Source of the DNA: Adiantum capillus-veneris | Taxonomy: Eukaryota; Streptophyta; Polypodiopsida; Polypodiales; Pteridaceae | Direction: 5' to 3' | NCBI GenBank assembly: GCA_014529385.2 | Contig: CM043942.1 | Location: forward strand, 24,990,469 to 25,054,468 | Length of the DNA: 64,000 bases | Part shown: piece after piece, positions 1 through 10,362 of the stretch | How positions within the stretch are numbered: position 1 is the stretch's first letter | How the letters are laid out: each line of letters starts with the position of its first letter | The notes under the pieces: model-generated | The model's input: only the letters and a program-made list of their open reading frames with translations | The model's database searches: none | What the model was told of the DNA's origin: nothing | Made by a program: the position numbers and the translations under genes

Positions 1-530
1 ATGCATCGTTCTCTATATGGCATATGTATCCAATGAGCTTGCTCTCTGGGTTTCTTGGCTTATTTAAGGAGATAGCTTGGCTTATTTAAGGAGATAGGAT
101 GGTGTAAGATAAAATAGATGGTTTGATAGCCTCTTTTAATGCCGTAGGCGAAGATATATGCGAAGATATATGCATAGAGAAGTGTTTGGACAGCAATAGG
201 ATCTTCTTCAGCACTTCTAGAGCAGGTTTCTATGGTTGTGTCCCCCCCCCCCCGAGGAAACGGATTGGCAGATTTGGTGTGCCTTTTGCAAATGCATGTC
301 TTTCTTTGAATTGCCGACTATCCAATGAGTAGCAGATTGATGATTCAGTTGCACTGTTGTACTACGAGAATCTGGACCTTGAAGAAGAGGATGTTCTTTG
401 ATTTTTTTTTTCCCGTTCAAGGATGGAAGTTCTAGTTCGGCTTCAATAGACACTTGTTCATCCTGTATAGGTGCATGCTTAGTGCATGTGTTGGAATTGG
501 CTTTGATAGGTAGAGGAGGATTCTCCTATC
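1..530. other. Unassigned noncoding sequence
   Basis: No coding region with recognisable similarity is visible on either strand. The stretch includes a run of C at about 241-250 and an AT-rich background. A short direct repeat (a gatagcttggcttatttaag-like unit twice near 60-100) is the only structure seen. It ends at the target site of the small inverted-repeat element that follows. Confidence 0.5.
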
Positions 531-684
531 CATAGTCACAGGGGACGTCCATTTTTGGGCTTCCCGTCCCCATTTTTCCGTTTCCACTTGCCGTCCCGCC
601 CTCATTTTTACACTAAAAATCCATTTGAAATTTTGAGCCCCGTCCTCCGTCCCCACTCCTCGGGATGCGTCCCTTGTGACTATG
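531..684. mobile_element. MITE-1, hAT-like miniature inverted-repeat element
   Basis: A 154 bp element with 17 bp terminal inverted repeats: CATAGTCACAGGGGACG at 531-547 and its near-perfect reverse complement at 668-684. It is flanked by 8 bp direct repeats CTCCTATC (523-530) and CTTCTATC (685-692), 7 of 8 identical. An 8 bp target duplication with TIRs starting in CA is the mark of the hAT superfamily. The interior is noncoding and made of repeated CCGTCCC/CATTTTT motifs. A related copy lies at 4949-5100. It cannot move without a transposase from elsewhere. Confidence 0.75.
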
Positions 685-944
685 CTTCTATCTCTAGAAC
701 CACTTCTTGTATGATCATCCGACTCTAGTGGATGAGGTTTAGAGGTGGAGCATGTAGTGCTAGATGTTTAGTTGACAATGACAACGGTTCGAGGAAGTTT
801 TGTTGGAGAGTGGACTATTCCTATCTGCATGTTCTCTCTTCACCGATGGTAGTGTGGCTATGCAAATCTTGTCATTCCTTTGCCCTTTTGTGAGCTTTTT
901 AGTAGGAGTTGTGGGACAGGTTTGGTATCTCTCGAGGGCGGTAG
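685..944. other. Unassigned noncoding sequence
   Basis: Between MITE-1 and an LTR fragment. Only short open frames occur and none resembles a known protein; nothing else is seen. Confidence 0.4.
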
Positions 945-1392
945 TGTCACATACACATCTAACCCTATGTGCTGTGGACAAGCTAACTTCTATCTGTAGG
1001 GTTTAGGACAAGCCTAGGGAGTGTTTTGGCACCCTTGTGAGACCGCACACAGAACCTGCATGCCCAGACACTTTAGAGTAGTTGCATACCTTCTGATTGC
1101 ACATGAGCACAACCAATGCTTGCTAGGTATAGGCACTGGAAGTGTTCCCATACAGTTGCATTAGTACTCGGCCTAGGTATTTATTAAATATTTGCATGTG
1201 AAGCACCTCATATAAGTGAGCTTATTAACTCATTAGAAAGTGAAATTGTGGGTTTTTATTTGCATTGCCCGACCCAACTTTAATTCTATGCATAGGTGAC
1301 CCTCAGGGTCACTTCTCAAGCATAAGTCAGTACCCTTAGTACCAGCACTAAATACCCACAGTACCTCAATATCTATGGTGTTTTGCACCAGA
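945..1392 (+). mobile_element. LTR fragment of the gypsy-A/B family
   Basis: It starts TGTCACATACACATCTAACC and matches the first part of the gypsy-A 3' LTR at 27564 onward: the Gly-rich-looking 'cccttgtgag ... tgcatgcccag ... ctctgattgcaca' blocks are in the same order. No polypurine tract or primer-binding site adjoins it. It is cut at 1392 by the start of another LTR type, so it is a partial LTR. Confidence 0.6.
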
Positions 1393-1539
1393 TGTCAGGT
1401 GCAACGGAATTGAAATGGTGAAGATCTAGGCTTTACACTTCCACACATCCTTTTCTTTCTTTCCTTGCGTTAGTGATTCCTTTTAGCTTGAATTATGGTT
1501 CCTCTCACTTTTCCTGAACAAAGGGGACAAGAGAGTACG

Positions 1540-1542
<3 letters not shown>
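1393..1542 (-). mobile_element. F-type LTR, outer (5'-end-of-internal side) piece, probably of gypsy-C
   Basis: It begins TGTCAGGTGCAACGGAATTG, the same terminus as the LTRs of element F (37029, 38993), and follows them through the attagtga / cttgaat / atggttcct blocks until a GA microsatellite. Homology to F LTRs resumes at about 3361-4011 and again at 10363-10700, in the correct order. These three pieces are therefore read as one minus-strand LTR broken by later insertions (J1, and G3 with its guests). The link to gypsy-C rests on order and on the adjacent gypsy-C integrase at 10755; this is inference. Confidence 0.5.
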
Positions 1543-1601
<59 letters not shown>

Positions 1602-2219
1602 GGCACAACGGAGTTTTGCACCTAGAAGCACTGGCCCCAAAGACAGTAGCCCCTTTCGGTGCTGCCCTTCGCACCTTGGAGTGTTCCGTGAACCATCCTC
1701 CAGAGAAGGCGACGTCAAACTGCTGTACAAACTCAAGGGCTCAGTGTTTGTCTTGGTAGCTTGAAAATGTCTCAACCCTGACGGCCTGACCCCTTCCTTG
1801 AACTCCTTGATCTTCTTGCGCATCAGTTCTCTATTAGAAAAGGACGAGCTCTCCTCCTCGGAACTGCTAGATGGCCTCCGATTCCTTCTTGACTTTTTTT
1901 TTTTCCAGAAATCAGCTTTTCTTCCTTGCTCTTTCTTCACTTCTTTTGCCTTTTTCTCATCCTGTCTGAAACTAGAGGACGACGAGCTGTTGGAACTCTC
2001 TGACGGCGAAGAAAAACCTGGGTCATCCTCGAAACAAACACGCTTCTTGGATTTGCTTGCCACCTTGAAAGTCGACTTCTGGCCCAGATAACTGGGGAAA
2101 TCCACTGATTTCCTCTTCTTTCGAGAGTGCTTCAAGCCTTTCAGTATCTGGTTCATCTTCTTGTCAAGAGCTTGGTCTAGCTCTTTTTGCAAGTACAATG
2201 TCGGCTTTTTTGCAATCAA
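1470..2219 (-). CDS. Hypothetical Lys/Ser-rich basic protein, possibly gag-like
   Basis: A 249-codon open frame. The first 150 residues are rich in Lys/Arg with acidic and poly-Ser blocks (SSNSSSSSSF near residue 80, RRPSSSSEEESSS near 115) and hint at coiled coil near residues 8-30. The last third reads through the GA/TC microsatellite as repeated Leu-Ser, so the true end is probably near 1700-1750. Upstream, more sense-like sequence exists in other frames (2220-2540), suggesting a longer gag-like frame broken by shifts. No zinc knuckle is visible. I do not recognise a family; a gag or a nuclear basic protein captured by the J1 element are both possible. Confidence 0.3.
1543..1600. repeat. 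(GA)n microsatellite
   Basis: An uninterrupted GA run of about 58 bp at the boundary between the F-type LTR piece and J1 sequence. On the minus strand it reads as (TC)n and creates artificial Leu-Ser open frames. Confidence 0.95.
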
Positions 2220-2739
2220 AGCTTTGTCCTTTCAGTTTTCTTCTTGACTTGAGAGAAGAATCAATGGCCTCATGCCATCTTGAGTAAATCTCATTAATTG
2301 GCTAATTCTTTGAATGTTTCTTAAATCTCGGGTCTCTGGAGTACTTCATCAATCATTTCACACATGTGTCAACCTGCATTGGACGTTTGTACTCCACTCT
2401 GACAAGCTTCCTGGCAAAAATTTGTCCAATTCTTCATTCTTTTCTTCAATTCCCACGCTAGATTTCAACTTTTCTTTGCCTTTCCACCGAGAGGGAGGTG
2501 TGTACTCTTGATCTCTTTAGGGCTTATGCCCTTTAAGATAGAGCGATGAAGCCGGGAGCGCGCCCGATGCGCGATGGACGAAGGGTGGGAGTGGCTAATA
2601 AGTCTGGGGTCACGGCACGAAGCTTCTCTCACAAACAAAATCTTGTCTGCTCTGATAGAGTCTCCTCGAGAACCTTTGTGTGCTGCAGAAGGGATCAGAT
2701 CTTGCCTAGAAGAAGAATCTTTCTAAGCTTTGATATCAC
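1601..2739 (-). mobile_element. Internal part of J-type LTR element J1 (non-autonomous)
   Basis: Bounded on the left by a truncated J-type LTR tail (about 1598-1665, with the ggccccaaag...cctttcggt motif shared with other J and G LTRs) and on the right by the J1 LTR at 2740. Next to that LTR, 2724-2739 reads in reverse as a degenerate primer-binding site (GTGATATCAAAGC). Inside there is one sizable basic, serine-rich frame and no reverse transcriptase, integrase or protease. I read it as a non-autonomous or decayed LTR element. Confidence 0.45.
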
Positions 2740-2810
2740 TGTAACAGGCTTGGACACTCCAAGCAAGATATCAATAGCAACACACGAACAAAAACTTCAA
2801 AATCATTGAA

Positions 2811-2931
<121 letters not shown>

Positions 2932-3200
2932 GGCACGGCGGAGTTCCACCCTCAGAAGCACTGGCCCCTAAGACTGGCGCTCCTTTCGGTATTTCTTGAT
3001 TCTTGATTATTAATCACATCAAGTTACAACTCCCGAAAGTCCTCTGCTCTCAGACTCTACGTCGAGATGCTCTGCAAAGTAAGGCCCCAGGGGCTCTTAT
3101 AAACTTTACAAGGGATGCCCAAAAGCAGAGCCCCAAAAGCAATCAGGTTTAAAAGTACTAAACCCAAAAGCTCACGTAGAAAACTGCCACGACAGTAGCC

Positions 3201-3290
3201 CAACGCAAATGGCGGAAATCCGTATAGCTTGCCACGTGGCATTAGCAACGCAAATTCCAGAAATCCGTACAGCTTGCCACATCAGCATTT
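3201..3290 (-). repeat. 45 bp tandem repeat in the J-type U3
   Basis: Two units start at 3201 and 3246 (caacgcaaat...ccgta.agcttgccac). Each holds a gccacgtggc/gccacatcag core; the first contains the palindromic G-box CACGTG at 3233-3238. J2 has two comparable units at about 61908-61991 (gccacgtcagca). In the sense (minus) direction they lie at the start of the LTR, in U3, where enhancers sit. Enhancer function is inference. Confidence 0.6.
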
Positions 3291-3345
3291 CAGCGTGATT
3301 TACGGAAATCTCTTCCAGAGTCCAAGTTTTTGGTCTTTAGGGTTT

Positions 3346-4011
3346 TAGGCCCCACAACCGGTGCTTGCAAGTTCTTCAAGTTGGTCGGTTTAGTTTCGCT
3401 TGTCCACTGAGCCATTCTCTTCCAGATGGTCATACCACATCATCACTTTGTGACAGTACACACAGACAATGCCTCAAGTGCACTCTATTGACTCAAATAG
3501 TGAATGCCGCCCCGGCAACTCCTCAAGGCGAGGCACATCCAGGGTTGATTTGATGCACCTTTGGATCCTTATCTATGTGGGATCGCGACTGGCCACCAAG
3601 GGGTAGATCTGGGGCTGATTTGGACTTCCGATGTGAGAGGAATGAAGGGTGAACACGAAGATCTCGACGATGCCGATGATGGACAGCAATGGGAGCACTC
3701 AATGCCATTGAGGGAATGCCTGAGGGGAGGCTCGATGGCTGCCGAAGTACCGGACCGCAAAGGAGAGCAATAGCGAGGCCAGATCCAAGTCGGTCCGGCA
3801 AGGGAAGAGCTGAAAACTGAAAACGCTAGGGGCTAATCTGCAGGGGAGAAGGGCGATAGACTGAAATCTGCAAAACGTTGGGCCTTTTGCTGCAGAAAAC
3901 GCGAGGCTGATCAGGATTTTGAAAATGCTAGGCTGATTTGAGGCTTCTGACGCTACAACGCCAGGCTACTTTGCTCCTCATGCTAGCGCTAGACAAATCT
4001 AAGAGAGATTG
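3346..4011 (-). mobile_element. F-type LTR, middle piece (probable gypsy-C 3' LTR)
   Basis: It matches the F 5' LTR at about 39280-39780: caatgcctcaa...ctctattgactcaa, ggcaactcctc.aggcgaggcac, gatttgatgc, gatgtgagagg, gatctcgacgatgccgatgatggacagcaatgg and the aaaacgct...ctgaaatctgc repeats are in the same order. It is followed by the G3 LTR at 4012. No gene lies here; the open frames on both strands are LTR sequence. Confidence 0.55.
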
Positions 4012-4948
4012 TGTCACTAGGAGGTGTGTTTTTCCCGTTGCCTTCTTTAATTATGTACTACATATTTTTGTTTATTTTTTTATCACTTGTTGCCCCTGAA
4101 ACCCTTGAAAAGGTTCAAGTGGACATTGCATGGCAAGTGTGAAACGGCTGCGGCCGAACGGGTTTCTCACATCAGGAATCTAGGTCCGTCAATCTCGACA
4201 GGTCGGGCTAGTTAGCAGTGAATTCTGATGAGTATGGAAGCGTGTGTGCGCCAAAATGGAATTTGGGCCACTCGGACAGTCACTTGATAAGTTGGTGCGT
4301 ACTAGGAAATTAAGTGGAAGGGGAAAACTGGACACATGGCAATAGGAGAGCAACCTACAAGCCAATAGACACACTCCAGACTCTCATCCCAAGAGGGGCC
4401 GCCCATAAATGTTGAATTTTGTTATTGTGCATCAACAATGTGGGTGTGAGTAGTGGGTGCAGGTTCACAGCTTCAATGGAAAGCTTGCCTTCTCCTTTGT
4501 CTCATGTAGTGCAACAATTTGCTCTCCCCCTTTGCACATATGTTAATGCCCACTAGTTGGGCTTCTCCGTTGACCATGTACAATTCTCGGGTTTTTATGC
4601 ACGTTTGCCAAGGCAAGAGCCTTCTGAACATGTATTGGATTAGCTAATTGTTAATCCCCCACAGGTACACCCAATTCCATCGCGAAGGATTGTGAAAATG
4701 GAGAGTTTTCTCACGTGAAAACTCGTCCAATTCAAAAGGGAACTGTCCCATTGCATGCGGGAGCTCTTGGGACACGCGTAGACGTGTTCGCTCCGCTGTA
4801 AACAATCCAAAATAGAGAATTACAGCCTGCTGTGTTTTTCTGCAGGTTTAGGGTTTTGCACCTAAACCGCAAGAAATCACTAGGGGAGCCTCGAGATGCT
4901 TATACAGGGCTTTCGGCACCTGGCAGTGACAAATCAGGGTATTACAAG

Positions 4949-5100
4949 TTCCATAGTAAGAGGGAATGGCCATTTTCAAGTCCCCGTTGCCAAATCCCCG
5001 TTCCGTGTTTCAAACGTGAGTATCCGAAACAGGGAATGGCATTTCATGCAGGTTGCCGTTCCCTGTTCCCCGTTCCGATTTCCTGTTCCTGGTAACTATG
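4949..5100. mobile_element. MITE-2, hAT-like, related to MITE-1
   Basis: About 150 bp with inverted ends CATAGTAAGAGGGAATGG (from 4952) and CATAGTTACCAGGAACAGG (reverse complement of the right end at 5100). The outer CATAGT.AC.AGGG is shared with MITE-1. Flanks ATTACAAG (4941-4948) and ATTACAAC (5101-5108) form an 8 bp target duplication with one mismatch, with three extra bases at the left end. The interior is noncoding with repeated CCCCGTTCC/GTTCCC motifs. It lies in the G3 LTR. Confidence 0.65.
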
Positions 5101-5189
5101 ATTACAACACGCTGAAATTCTGTTACAGCTACCAGAAAGCTTCTAAATTGTGAGAGAATCCGTCCTCGACACAAACTTTTGACCTAGAG

Positions 5190-5567
5190 TGTTACGTCCC
5201 CAGACATCAGGATGGGCGCTTGCAGTTATGTCCGGCGAGTGTGAACCTTGCCTTTTGGTTATGAGGTCCTATAAATAGGACTTGAGCCTCATTTGTGAGA
5301 CATCTTGTGTGATCACCACACTTGGACTCTTGGCCCTTGGAAGCTCTACCTGCACACCCGTAGTGGTGTGGGCTCGATTGTATGGGACACCGGCCCTTGT
5401 GGCAGAGGCTAGCCTACTTGGTTTGCAGGCTCCCAGGCTCGGGGGTGAGCCCGTGTTGGTTCTATGGCTGGAGGTGAGCTTGATCTCCGCTTACTACGTG
5501 TGTCTAGGTGTGAGTTTGGCTTGTCTCATGTCATGTGTGTAGGATGGGATCTGGCGTGGGACTAACA
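5190..5567 (+). mobile_element. 5' LTR of gypsy-H
   Basis: 378 bp, starting TGTTACGTCCCCAGACATC and ending GGGACTAACA. It is followed directly by TTGGTATCAGACC (5568-5580), complementary to the 3' end of initiator tRNA-Met with small differences: the plus-strand primer-binding site. The matching 3' LTR starts at 9710. A TATA-like tataaatagg at about 5270 sits upstream of the likely transcript start. Confidence 0.85.
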
Positions 5568-5580
5568 TTGGTATCAGACC

Positions 5581-6706
5581 CCTTCCTACTTGTATGCATG
5601 GCATGGTGAGTCGTGACGTGCACAAAACCACGAGCTCATGGAGCCGTGGTGGCTCAGCCTGACAGGTTCGCCCACCTCTCGTATAGTGTGGTATGGGACG
5701 CTACTAGGAGAGAGGAGGACAAGGGGGACACATGCTAGCCGGTGGTGAGAATTTTGCAAGGTCCTTTTGTTACTCAGAGATTTTCGTGTGGAATGTTGAT
5801 TTGCCGGTGGCAATCTCATGGTTGCTTGGTGTGTTTGGATTCTACCTTCGTTGCCATATATTGCATGAGGGTGTCCTTGAGAGCTTCCACTCTGAGAACA
5901 TGGTAGTCCCTCCGCATGCATTTGGTGAGAGGAATTTGTTAGTGCGCCTTACAATGGCGTAAACGAGAGGGATTTTTATTGGTCTTATGCTTTGGAGGCC
6001 ACTTTCGACACACTGAATGAGTCCTTTGTACGTAATGGACGTTGTGTGCCGAGTGGTTGCTGTAAGCAAGCACTGGAGTGATAAGAGTTGTGAGGGCTGC
6101 TGTGAAGATTCTATGGGACCTTGCATCCCATATGCTACTGCTTATCTGTAGTGTATGATAGGTTCTGTATAGCATTAAGCCACTGGCGCGCAGGCCACCC
6201 GCCTAGTACAAGCTGCAGACGAGCTGGCAGTGTAGCTCGGGGTGCGCGGAGAGCAATGTGCAGGTGCAGCAGGTAGCAGGACGGAGCGTTGGCAGAGCTG
6301 CTTTGGGCGGTGTTGTGCAAGGGCGGCGCCCTACCGAGACTCGGCACGTGAAGGGCAACCTTCAAGTTGGTGCCCCTTCGTTAATTTTTTACGTTGAGGG
6401 TTTTTTCCCTCTTTCCTTTAAGGTGAGATCCCTTAAGTGACCGCCTAGGGGCCACTTATTTTTAATAATCAATGTGAACTTGGCCCCCCCTCTTGGAAGG
6501 GGTTCTCACCTATTAATGGCCAATAGAACCCACGTTTTTGGCCACTCTTGGAAATTTTGAACCCTCTCCTAAGCTGCCTCACTCCTCTTCTGAGACCCTT
6601 CGTTCAGATCTCCACCTGCTTCACTTGCGTGCCCATAGCCACTCATCTTTCTCCTCCTCTCGCCCTCTGCTTCATACTTCCGTGTCTTTTTCCATACTAG
6701 AACGCC
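5581..6706 (+). other. Leader of gypsy-H
   Basis: About 1.1 kb between the primer-binding site and gag. No supported coding region. A run of C (6485-6491) and short open frames are the only features; a packaging or dimer signal would be expected here but cannot be identified by eye. Confidence 0.5.
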
Positions 6707-9094
6707 ATGGCGTCACATGACGCTTCTCTGCACGAGAATGGCACCGCTAGCATGCATCAGTCTCTGGAGGAGGCGCCTCTTTCTTCTCCCGATTCCACAC
6801 ACGCGAGCTTCGTCCCGAGGGTTCTTCTCCCTCGTCTTCTGCCTTCGACACGTCTCGTCGCTATACTGCAGCAGCAGTTAGCAGAGATGCATAGGCAACT
6901 TGGGGAGTTAGTGCCACGCAAGTCTCGTTTTTCGTGCACGGCCATGAGCATTTTGCCTCTTCAGTTTCATCACGATCCCTTCAAAGGGGAAAAGAAGGAA
7001 TGTGAGGAGACCGCCATCGACTCATGATTGGCGAAATGGAGGGCCTACTTTGATTTGTATCGTTTTAGTGATGCCCAACGCATTAGTCAAATACATATCA
7101 TGCTCTAGGGCAAGGCATGTGCATGGCCTAAGCCAACCACTTGGGCAGACTTCCAAACGGTCTTTCGCGCTCGCTTTGTGCAAGGCGATAAGATCGAGTG
7201 CTTCAAGAAGCTGTTCAAGTTGGAGATGGGTAAGAAAACCTTGGACGCTTACTCACAGGAATTCAAGGACTTCATCCACAAGACGAAAGTCTTGGAGAAT
7301 CCGCAGGTTATATTGCAGATGCTTTATCTGTTTGGATTACTGTCATGAGCCTGTGGCAAGTGTCACTAGGCTATGGCAACCACTAACCTTAGTTGTTGGT
7401 TTCTTTCCCTTGATTTTTCTTTAATTTTTGGGACCCTCTTTTTGAAGTCACAAATGGTCGGACATTGTGTGAACAGTGTGAAACGGCCGATGGCCAAGAG
7501 TTTCACCCGTAGTCAGGAAGGGTAGGTCGCCACGAGATGGTCGGGTCAGTCGGCACTGGAATCCGAGCAATAAAAGGGTGTCTAGGCTCAGTGCAAAGTC
7601 ATTTAGGCCCCCTCGCTACACTTATAAGTCGGTGGGTACTAGGAATTAACTCAAAAGAGGCAAAGTGGACACATGGCGGCTCCAGAGCAGTTTTTCCCAA
7701 TCTGCAAGAAGAGGGGGCGCCCATTTTTGGGAGGGAGGTTGATTTTAGTCCATAAGTGCCTACAGTGTGTGCGAGTAGTTGGTGCAGGTGATGAAGCTTT
7801 AATGGAAAGCTTGCCTTCTCCCTTGCACTATGTAGCGCGATGATTCTGCTCTTGTGCACCTCTCTCTCCCTATGAATACAAAAACGTGATGCCCCGCTTG
7901 AGGGCTTTTCATCTGTATGTACAATTATGTGGGTTCATGCGCGATTGTTGAGGTAAGAGCCTCTTGCGCAGGTACTGGATTAGCTAGTGGCTAATCCCCC
8001 GCAGGTACAGGTGAAATCGGGGACATTTCTCGCGAGAAATCTCGCTTGATTCATAGTGCAAGTAGCCCACAGGTGCGGGAGTATGAGGGCTTGCTACGAA
8101 TGTGACCGGCATGCGAAACGGAACCCAAAACAGAGAAATACAGCCTGCTGTGTATTTTTGCAGGTTTAGGGTTTTGGCCCTAATTGATCCCTAATACCCT
8201 CAAGAGGTCTTGGGAAGCAAGGGGATCGTTGTACAGGTGATCAAGTGCATTTTTGAGGCAGAAAACAGAGAATTCAGCGTGCTGCAGATTCTCGCCAGGT
8301 TTGGGAAAGTGCCCGTATGCACGGAGAAAGTCAATGCGTGGAGATTTTGTCTCTGAAGCTTCCTAGTACAGTTATGTTGCCGAAATCGGGCCAGAATTGG
8401 TTATTTTCAGCCCGGATTATGCAGGACAGCTCGTAGCAAATCACAGGTTTTATTCCCATTTTGATATTAATAAAGAAAGACCGAAAGGGGTGCCAGTCTT
8501 TGGGACCAATAGGTTGTCGGTGTCTGCTTGGTAGCGCTCTAGCTGCCAGGCTGTGTTTTGTGTGAAGTGTGAATCCCAGTCACAGGTTTAATTGTGAAGT
8601 GTCTCTGTGTCGTAAAGTTCAAGTAAAGTAAAGATTCAGGTGAAAGCCAAAGTCTACCGCCCTATGGGCCGGTTTCAATTACCGTCGGCTTACCAGAATG
8701 AGGTATTGCGGAATCCTGTCACTTCGCAAGAGGACATCTACAAATTTGCCAAGAACTATGATAATATCTTGGTGGCTTCTGGAGGTGGCCCGGCGGATGG
8801 GGAGACTCCTCGCCGTGGTCCCTCCACGTCAAAGTACAAGCTTTCAAATGCTTCGGTAGCCACAAGTCAGCCATCGGACCTTCCGCAGAAGAAACCGAAG
8901 CATGATGGTAAATCAAAGGCAGCTCTCATGGAGGATCAAAAGAAGAACCGCTCTTTCGACTGCCACCAGACCGGCCACTTCTGCGGCGACCAGGCGTGTC
9001 CAAACTTCAAAGCAAAAGAGGAAGCCGTCTACCTCCACGCCGGCGACCACTTTGGTAAACTTCGTCGACAGTTCGGGTACTTTTTCTTTTTTTG
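6707..9094 (+). pseudogene. gypsy-H gag, split by solo LTR G1
   Basis: The frame starts MASHDASLHE and contains the Ty3/gypsy capsid-like block (WLAKWRAYFDLYRF, then WADFQTVFRARFV and LDAYSQEFKDFI). It continues after the G1 LTR at 8683 with GLPSAYQNEVLRN and ends in a zinc knuckle-like CHQTGHFCGDQAC near 8960-9000. Two stops (a Trp codon turned to TGA at 7025, TAG at 7107) and a shift near 6960-7000 break it. The G1 LTR lies between 7340 and 8683; without it and one ATTAC copy the reading frame is continuous. Role: capsid and nucleocapsid of the particle, now defective. Confidence 0.75.
7341..8677 (+). mobile_element. G1, solo LTR inside gypsy-H gag
   Basis: 1337 bp, TGTCATGAGC to GGTTTCA, flanked by identical 5 bp repeats ATTAC (7336-7340 and 8678-8682). 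No internal region, primer-binding site or polypurine tract belongs to it, so it arose by LTR-LTR recombination. It carries the aataaagaaagaccgaaagg...gccagtctttggg motif at 8468-8505. The full-length match to G2 on the opposite strand confirms both ends. Confidence 0.92.
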
Positions 9095-9101
9095 ACGTCG
9101 A

Positions 9102-9694
9102 CAATCCAGGTACTTCGTCTCTTTGTGATTCAGAGATTTTTCATGTTAATGCACGTAGCTGCCCGGGTTGTCGGGTTAATAAAGTTGTATTTCGCCCGCA
9201 TGATCTTCTCCGCATTAAAGGAGAGATCAATGGCCAGTGGTGACTGTCTTATTCGACAATGACTGTACTCATAATTTTCTTTCTTCTCGTGTGGTACATG
9301 CACTTAAACTCAACACGTCACCCGCAGACCATCCGTATGTGGTCCGTTATGCGGAACGTCGGAGCGATCAATGGATTGAGGTTGTGCCGCGACTCGACCT
9401 CCGAATCCAGATTTACCACAAAGTCTTGGACTTCGGCATCATGGCCTCGAGCATGTAGATGTTATTTTAGGCATGCCATGGTTTTACGATAAGACATCCT
9501 CTCTGTCTATCGATTATGCATCGCATACAATTATCTTTGAACTTGATGGTGTGTACCATGTGGTTGAGGGATCTTTTTCGTCCCTTACCGCCGATTATAA
9601 AGTAAATCTGCTTTCAGCTAATGAATTCATTAGATCGTTAAGGAATCGTTTCCCTGGCTTTATAACCGAGGATATTGCTGAGGACAGCAATTAA
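9102..9694 (+). pseudogene. gypsy-H aspartic protease-like region, end of the coding part
   Basis: After a poly-T frameshift near 9080 the sequence resumes with a retropepsin-like core, VLFDNDCTHNFLSS (from about 9243); the active-site triad appears as D-N-D-C-T, so the usual D-S/T-G is altered. The flap/hydrophobic part follows, a frame change occurs near 9460-9475, and the frame MPWFYDKTSSLSID... runs to a TAA at 9692-9694. A polypurine tract and 3' LTR come directly after, so no reverse transcriptase or integrase was ever between them in this copy. Gypsy-H is thus gag-protease only and would depend on enzymes in trans. Confidence 0.65.
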
Positions 9695-9696
9695 AA

Positions 9697-10066
9697 ATAA
9701 GGGGGGAAATGTTACATCCCCAAACATTAGGATAGGCGCGTGCAGTTATGTCCGGCCAGTTTGAACCTACTAGCCCTTTGGTTATGAAGTCCTATAAATA
9801 GGACTTGAGTCTCATTTGTGAGACATCTTGTGTGATCACCACACTTGGACTCTTGGCCCTTGGCAGCTCTGCCCACACCCGTAATGGTATGGGACACCGG
9901 CCCTTGTGGCAGAGGCTAGCCCGTTTGGTTGTAGGCTCGAGGGTGAGCCTGTGTTGGCTTTATGGCTGGAGGTGAGCCTGATGTTCGCTCACTACGTGTG
10001 TCTAGGTGTGAGTTTGGCTTGTGTCATGTCATGTGTGTAGGATGGGATCCGACGTGGGACTAAAAT
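9697..10066 (+). mobile_element. Polypurine tract and 3' LTR of gypsy-H
   Basis: AAATAAGGGGGGAAA at 9695-9709 is a classic polypurine tract. The LTR starts at 9710 (TGTTACATCCCC) and matches the 5' LTR through the cctataaataggacttgag, gtgatcaccacacttggactcttggccc and aggatgggatc blocks. The last bases (ctaaaataca) differ from the 5' copy, so the right end is placed at about 10066 and no TSD could be confirmed against 5185-5189. Confidence 0.8.
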
Positions 10067-10362
10067 ACAGGGGTTTTGGCGTCATTATGCTGCCAAATTT
10101 GGGCAAAAAACCTGCAATTTCAATGCTCGCCAGGTTTGGACAGCTTTATGAGAGTTTGATCTAAGTGTGCGGATGGTCTATTTACAATTGAATAAAGAAA
10201 TACCAAAAGGGGTGCCAGTCTTTGGGGCCTACATGGTGTCGATCTTCGTGTGCGCAATGACGATCTAGTCGCTGGATACATATGTGTTCTCTTTTCTTCT
10301 CAGTGCTCTGTGTAAAGTTAACAGGTAATTGAATTAGTACCGCCTGGCGCCCTCTACAACAT

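Larger units (their letters stand above)
4012..10362 (+). mobile_element. G3, solo-type LTR split by gypsy-H and a MITE
   Basis: Left part 4012-5189 and right part about 10067-10362 together match LTRs G1 (7341-8677) and G2 (58696-60040): TGTCACTAGG start, gtgtgaaacggc, cagcctgctgtg.ttt.tgcaggtttagggtttt, gctcgccaggtttgg, then the aataaagaaataccaaaagg...gtctttgggg motif. Removing gypsy-H and the 150 bp MITE leaves about 1.32 kb, close to G1 (1337 bp) and G2 (1345 bp). No primer-binding site or polypurine tract adjoins it, so it is probably a solo LTR. A clean TSD was not found. Confidence 0.6.

Noticed and set aside
3569-3801. Overlapping frames on both strands near 3.6 kb as a gene
   Set aside because: The region aligns with the noncoding middle of the F-type LTR at 39.3-39.8 kb.
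8640-8690. The VKAKVYRP... frame after G1 as part of gypsy-H gag
   Set aside because: The same bases end G2 on the other strand, and ATTAC follows at 8678. It is LTR sequence that happens to be in frame.
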